A stretch of 64,000 bases of DNA from Pseudooctadecabacter jejudonensis (GTDB taxonomy: Bacteria > Pseudomonadota > Alphaproteobacteria > Rhodobacterales > Rhodobacteraceae), in NCBI RefSeq assembly GCF_900172275.1, contig NZ_FWFT01000001.1, positions 124,001 to 188,000 on the forward strand, given 5' to 3'. This document shows, in pieces, positions 60,518 to 64,000 of this stretch; the first letter of the stretch is position 1; every line of letters begins with the position of its first letter. The translations under genes and the position numbers were made by a program. The notes under the pieces are model-generated. The model did not search any database. It was given only the letters and a program-made list of their open reading frames with translations, and was not told the DNA's origin.

Positions 60518-62608
60518 ATGCAACGCGCCTTGCGTCAGATTGCAGACCACATCGCGCACCAACGCGACCAGAGCTTTCTGTGGGCACCCATCGGGGTGGC
60601 GTGCGGCATTGCGTTGTATTTTTCGTTGAAATTTGAGCCGGCCTTCGCCGCATCTGCCGGTCTGTTGGTGGCGTCCTTGGGGCTGCTGTTGGGCCAACGC
60701 TGGCTGCCTTACGGTGTGCGGGCCTGTCTTGTGGCGGCGGCCCTTGTGGGGGCTGGGTTTGGCATTGCGGGCGTTCGCGCGCACATGGTGGCCGAACCCG
60801 TCTTGGGCTTTCGGTATTATGGTCCGATTGAGGGGCGGGTGGTGGTGATCGACAGGTCTGGCTCGGATGCGGTGCGCCTGACGCTGGACCGCGTGGTGCT
60901 GTCACGCATGGATCAGAGGCGGACGCCCGACCGGGTGCGCATTTCTTTGCACGCAGAGCAGGGCTACATCACCCCAGAGCCCGGGCAGACGGTGATCCTG
61001 ACGGGGCATCTGTCGCCGCCCTCCGGCCCGGTTGAACCCGGCGGCTTTAACTTTCAACGCATGGCGTGGTTTCAGGGCTTGGGCGCTGTGGGGTATACTC
61101 GGGTTCCCGTTTTACTGGCCCGTCCGGCAGAGGACGGGGCAGGCGGGCTGTGGATATACCGCTTGCGGGTGTCGATCAGTCAGGGCGTTTTGGACAGGTT
61201 GGGCCCGAGGACAGGATCCTTCGCTGCGGCCATCCTGACGGGCGACAGATCCAACATCCCACAGGACGATCTTGAGGCGCTTCGCGCGTCAAACCTTGCC
61301 CATCTGCTTGCGATTTCGGGGATGCACATGGGCATCCTCGCGTCCTTCATTTTTGGAGTGGTACGCTACGGTTTGGCCTTGGTGCCCGCTGTCGCGTTGC
61401 GCTGGCCGACCAAGAAGATCGCGGCGGTCACGGCGTTGGCGGCGGCTGCGTTTTATTTGGCCTTGTCGGGGGGGAATGTGGCCACGCAGCGGGCGTTTGT
61501 CATGGTCGCTGTGATGTTGGTGGCTGTGTTGTTTGACAGGCGGGCGCTGACCCTTCGGGCGGTGGCGATTGCGGCGCTGATCGTCCTGACCTTGCGGCCC
61601 GAGGCCTTGTTTGGCCCTGGGTTTCAGATGTCTTTTGCCGCGACAACCGCCCTTGTCGCTGTGTTTTCCCGCCTGCGCTATGTCGAAACGCAAATGGTGC
61701 CGAAATGGCTGCGCCCGTTCAGTGCTGTGTTCATCTCATCGTTGGTGGCAGGGCTGGCCACGGCGCCCATTGCCGCATTTCATTTCAATCAGGTGGCGCA
61801 ATATGGATTGATTGCGAACCTTCTGTCCGTGCCCTTGATGGGGGTTCTGGTCATGCCGGCGGCAGTGTTGGCGGCTGTCCTTTATCCTATTGGGCTGGAG
61901 GGCGTGGGCCTTTGGTTTATGGGGGCTGGCCTCGATTGGATCTTGGGGGTGGCCCATGTGATCACCGGTTTTGAGGGCAGCCTGCGCCACGTGGTTACGC
62001 CTCAGCCCTGGGTGTTGGTGTCAATTGCGATGGGCGGGGTATTGGCCGTTGTGTGGCGCGGCCCTGCGCGTTGGGTCGGCGTTGTCCCGATCATTATGGG
62101 GTTTGCGGCGTGGCAGGTTGCGGACCGTCCTGATCTTTTGGTCGCTGACAGTGGATCGTTGATCGGGGTGATGACACCGCAGGGACGGGACGTGTCCAAG
62201 GAACGGGGCGAAAGCTTTGCTGCGGGCAGTTGGCTTGAGAATGACGGCGGCCCCGTTCCCCAAGAACAAGCTTACGCGCGCGATGGCCTGATCGAAGACG
62301 GGCGTATTGTTTGGGCCGTTTTGGGCGACACGCGCGTGGTCAATGTACGGGGGAAAACCGCGTTGGAGGCCTTGGGCGGATGTGGTGGCGCGGATGTCCT
62401 GATCACCAACCAAGAGGCCTCATTCACTGGCTGTCAGGTCTACGATATCAACCGTCTAAGGAAAACGGGGGCCTTGGCTGGATGGGTCGAGGAGGGCCAG
62501 CTGCGCCTTGAAAGCGTGCAGGACAGAGCAGGCGCCCGTCTGTGGAACTCTCGGACTGTCCAACGGCGCGCAACGCCGCTGGACCGAGTTCTTGCGTGGG
62601 GGGACTGA
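60518..62608 (+). CDS. comEC: ComEC/Rec2 family DNA-uptake channel protein
   Basis: 696 residues from an ATG at 60518 (AAGGACAAGGG upstream; GTG at 60503 also in frame). N-terminal helices, a DUF4131 OB-like region (IEGRVVVIDRSGSDAVRLTLD) and the competence domain (FAAAILTGDRSNIPQDDLEALRASNLAHLLAISGMHMGI, LSGGNVATQRAFVMVAVMLVAVLF). The C-terminal 170 residues replace the beta-lactamase-like domain of Bacillus ComEC, and no HxHxDH is visible. It moves single-stranded DNA across the inner membrane; in Rhodobacter it serves GTA recipients. Convergent with lexA. Confidence 0.92.
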   Translation: MQRALRQIADHIAHQRDQSFLWAPIGVACGIALYFSLKFEPAFAASAGLLVASLGLLLGQRWLPYGVRACLVAAALVGAGFGIAGVRAHMVAEPVLGFRYYGPIEGRVVVIDRSGSDAVRLTLDRVVLSRMDQRRTPDRVRISLHAEQGYITPEPGQTVILTGHLSPPSGPVEPGGFNFQRMAWFQGLGAVGYTRVPVLLARPAEDGAGGLWIYRLRVSISQGVLDRLGPRTGSFAAAILTGDRSNIPQDDLEALRASNLAHLLAISGMHMGILASFIFGVVRYGLALVPAVALRWPTKKIAAVTALAAAAFYLALSGGNVATQRAFVMVAVMLVAVLFDRRALTLRAVAIAALIVLTLRPEALFGPGFQMSFAATTALVAVFSRLRYVETQMVPKWLRPFSAVFISSLVAGLATAPIAAFHFNQVAQYGLIANLLSVPLMGVLVMPAAVLAAVLYPIGLEGVGLWFMGAGLDWILGVAHVITGFEGSLRHVVTPQPWVLVSIAMGGVLAVVWRGPARWVGVVPIIMGFAAWQVADRPDLLVADSGSLIGVMTPQGRDVSKERGESFAAGSWLENDGGPVPQEQAYARDGLIEDGRIVWAVLGDTRVVNVRGKTALEALGGCGGADVLITNQEASFTGCQVYDINRLRKTGALAGWVEEGQLRLESVQDRAGARLWNSRTVQRRATPLDRVLAWGD

Positions 62609-62629
62609 CGCGCCTGTGCGGCGGGCGCC

Positions 62630-63343
62630 CTAATAGGACCGGATCAGCCCGACCAACCGGCCCTGAACCTTGACCTGATCATCGCGGAACAGCCGCGTTT
62701 CATAGGCTGGGTTCGCGGCCTCAAGCGCGATGGCGTTGCCGTTGCGGCGGTAGCGTTTCAACGTCGCCTCCGCGTCTTCAACCAAAGCGACCACGATATC
62801 ACCGTTGTCGGCTGTCTTGGTTTCGCGGATGATCACCACATCGCCGTCGTTTATGCCCGCGTCGATCATCGAATCGCCTTTTACCTCAAGGGCATAGTGT
62901 TCCCCTTGGCCGACCATACCGGCCGGCACGGCGACGTTGTGGCTGACCTCTGAAATGGCGGCGATGGGCACACCTGCAGCGATGCGGCCCATGACCGGCA
63001 ATTCAATGGCGGCCGCCGACGTATCCAGCGTTTGCGCGGCCGTTGGCCTGCTGTCGGGGCGATCCCCGTCGATGACACGCGGCGCGAAGCCAGAGGGGGC
63101 AGAGGTTCCACCCAATTTTGCCTCAAGCGCTTCGGGCAGTTTCACGATCTCAAGCGCGCGGGCACGGTGGGCCAAACGGCGGATAAACCCGCGTTCTTCA
63201 AGGGCCGTGATCAGACGGTGAATGCCGGATTTCGACCGCAGATCAAGGGCTTCCTTCATCTCGTCAAAACTGGGTGGGACGCCGTCGCGCTGCACACGCT
63301 TGTGGATGAATTCCAGCAGATCAAGTTGCTTCTTGGTGAGCAT
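62630..63343 (-). CDS. lexA: LexA repressor
   Basis: 237 residues, SOS repressor with an N-terminal winged helix ([31 protein letters not shown]) and a C-terminal S24 self-cleavage domain. The Ala-Gly cleavage site is Ala123-Gly124 ([10 protein letters not shown]), nucleophile Ser158 (GDSMI) and Lys196 (ATLKRY). The linker (70-115) is long, as in alphaproteobacteria. A LexA box at 63377-63391 gives autoregulation. It lies downstream of moeA, convergent with comEC. Confidence 0.97.
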   Translation of the reverse strand: MLTKKQLDLLEFIHKRVQRDGVPPSFDEMKEALDLRSKSGIHRLITALEERGFIRRLAHRARALEIVKLPEALEAKLGGTSAPSGFAPRVIDGDRPDSRPTAAQTLDTSAAAIELPVMGRIAAGVPIAAISEVSHNVAVPAGMVGQGEHYALEVKGDSMIDAGINDGDVVIIRETKTADNGDIVVALVEDAEATLKRYRRNGNAIALEAANPAYETRLFRDDQVKVQGRLVGLIRSY

Positions 63344-63376
63344 TTGGCCCCTCTCTCAACACTATTGGTTGGGGAT

Positions 63377-63391
63377 GTTCTACTGCTGTTC
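63377..63391 (+). promoter_or_regulatory. LexA (SOS) box upstream of lexA
   Basis: GTTC-TACTGCT-GTTC, an exact GTTC-N7-GTTC direct repeat, 33 bp before the lexA start and 24 bp past the moeA stop. Expected site of autorepression, same form as the one before uvrA. Confidence 0.88.
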
Positions 63392-63415
63392 CCGTTTTGT
63401 GTCAATATGTTCTGG

Positions 63416-64000
63416 CTAGATCGGATAGATTGTCACCGGATCGCCTGTATCCTTGGGACCATCGCCAATCGGGCGCAGCAACAGACAATTCGCATCCGCC
63501 AGCACCGTCAACATGGAGCTGTCTTGCTTATCAAAAGCCGTAACAGTGCGGCTTGTGTCCCCTTCGTCAAACACGGCGCGCATGTAGTGAGCGCGGGGGC
63601 CGCCCTTGGGCAGGGGGGCCGCCAGGCGCGCGGTCCGCCCTTTGGGCAGCACATCGGTCTGTCCAAGGGCACGGCGCACCATGGGCAGCAGGAACAAATG
63701 GCCACACACCACCGCGGAGACAGGGTTTCCAGGCAGGCCCAGGAATGCGGTGTCGCCCTTGGCACCCGCCATCAACGGCTTACCGGGACGCATGGCGATT
63801 TTGTGAAAACTGCGGGTGACGCCAAAGCGGTCAAGGGCGGGGGCGACAAGGTCATGATCGCCGACCGACGCCCCGCCGATGGTCACAATGAGATCCGCGC
63901 CCCATTCGGCGGCTTGCATCAACACGGCATCCAAGGCCTCGGGGGTGTCTGGCGCAATCGGCAAGACCAGCGGCTCGGCCCCGGATTGGGTCAGCATCGC
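63416..64000 (-). CDS. moeA: Molybdopterin molybdenumtransferase MoeA (C-terminal part, cut by window edge)
   Basis: About 195 C-terminal residues of MoeA, which inserts molybdate into adenylylated molybdopterin. Visible: ADLIVTIGGASVGDHDLVAPAL (the GGxSxGxxD site), FHKIAMRPGKPLMAGAKGDTAFLGLPGNPVSAVVC and the C-terminal beta-barrel. The N-terminus lies beyond the window. Its stop is 24 bp before the lexA SOS box, so lexA has its own promoter. Confidence 0.93.
   Translation of the reverse strand, partial: AMLTQSGAEPLVLPIAPDTPEALDAVLMQAAEWGADLIVTIGGASVGDHDLVAPALDRFGVTRSFHKIAMRPGKPLMAGAKGDTAFLGLPGNPVSAVVCGHLFLLPMVRRALGQTDVLPKGRTARLAAPLPKGGPRAHYMRAVFDEGDTSRTVTAFDKQDSSMLTVLADANCLLLRPIGDGPKDTGDPVTIYPI

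Noticed and set aside
1-64000. tRNA, rRNA, CRISPR arrays, insertion sequences and integrases
   Set aside because: None could be recognised on either strand; the repeats seen are intergenic and not spaced like a CRISPR array.

Overview
The window reads as chromosome of a marine alphaproteobacterium of the order Rhodobacterales (Roseobacter group). Grounds: high GC, a gene-transfer-agent type holin/endolysin pair beside cytochrome c maturation genes, SOS boxes of the alphaproteobacterial GTTC-N7-GTTC form at uvrA and lexA, LacI-type TGTTAGCGCTAACA-like sites at two gap genes, the bolA-grxD neighbourhood of purL, and an M23 peptidase/bactofilin pair. The genus cannot be fixed from the sequence alone. 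About 58 protein genes are supported. I saw no rRNA, tRNA, CRISPR array, intact insertion sequence or prophage.

Layout. 1-3.6 kb: bactofilin and M23 peptidase (overlapping), DUF455 ferritin-like protein, peroxiredoxin. 3.6-16.7 kb, mostly plus strand: giant AsmA/YhdP-like protein, queA, two MFS transporters, DUF924 protein, lpdA, YceI protein and SOS-controlled uvrA. 16.7-22.5 kb: valine-catabolism genes (mmsB, 3-hydroxyisobutyryl-CoA hydrolase, mmsA) with a divergent LysR regulator, interrupted by an L,D-transpeptidase and an unknown gene. 22.5-29 kb: CBS protein, coaD, small lipoprotein, DUF1127 protein, two GAPDH genes around a tiny membrane protein, DoxX, DUF808 and a DUF4329 lipoprotein. 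29-36.3 kb: transketolase, a coiled-coil protein with zapA, then purL-bolA-three small membrane proteins-grxD.

36.3-42.8 kb looks more accessory: glutathionyl-hydroquinone reductase, hemerythrin, a tandem-CDGSH/glutamate-synthase fusion, a secreted Ig-like protein and a LysR regulator, followed by a gene-poor, possibly decayed stretch. 42.8-50 kb: GT32 glycosyltransferase, LysR, a giant indolepyruvate ferredoxin oxidoreductase, an acyltransferase and murI. 50-55.4 kb: argC-ccmE-[endolysin-holin]-ccmF-ccmH. 55.4-64 kb: enoyl-CoA hydratase, alternative oxidase, GNAT, gltA, gltX, comEC, lexA and a moeA cut by the window edge.

The most interesting structures are: (i) the GTA-type lysis cassette inside the ccm operon and closed by its own strong terminator, with comEC (carrying a CtrA-like box) and lexA in the same window; (ii) three overlapping or abutting small membrane-protein genes between bolA and the CGFS glutaredoxin; (iii) a five-copy dispersed repeat that looks like a terminator with a conserved tail, two copies of which form perfect 40-bp inverted repeats around mmsB and its partner; (iv) the CDGSH/glutamate-synthase redox cluster; and (v) a family of AT-rich perfect palindromes. 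Functions below rest on recognised motifs read by eye; no database search was run.
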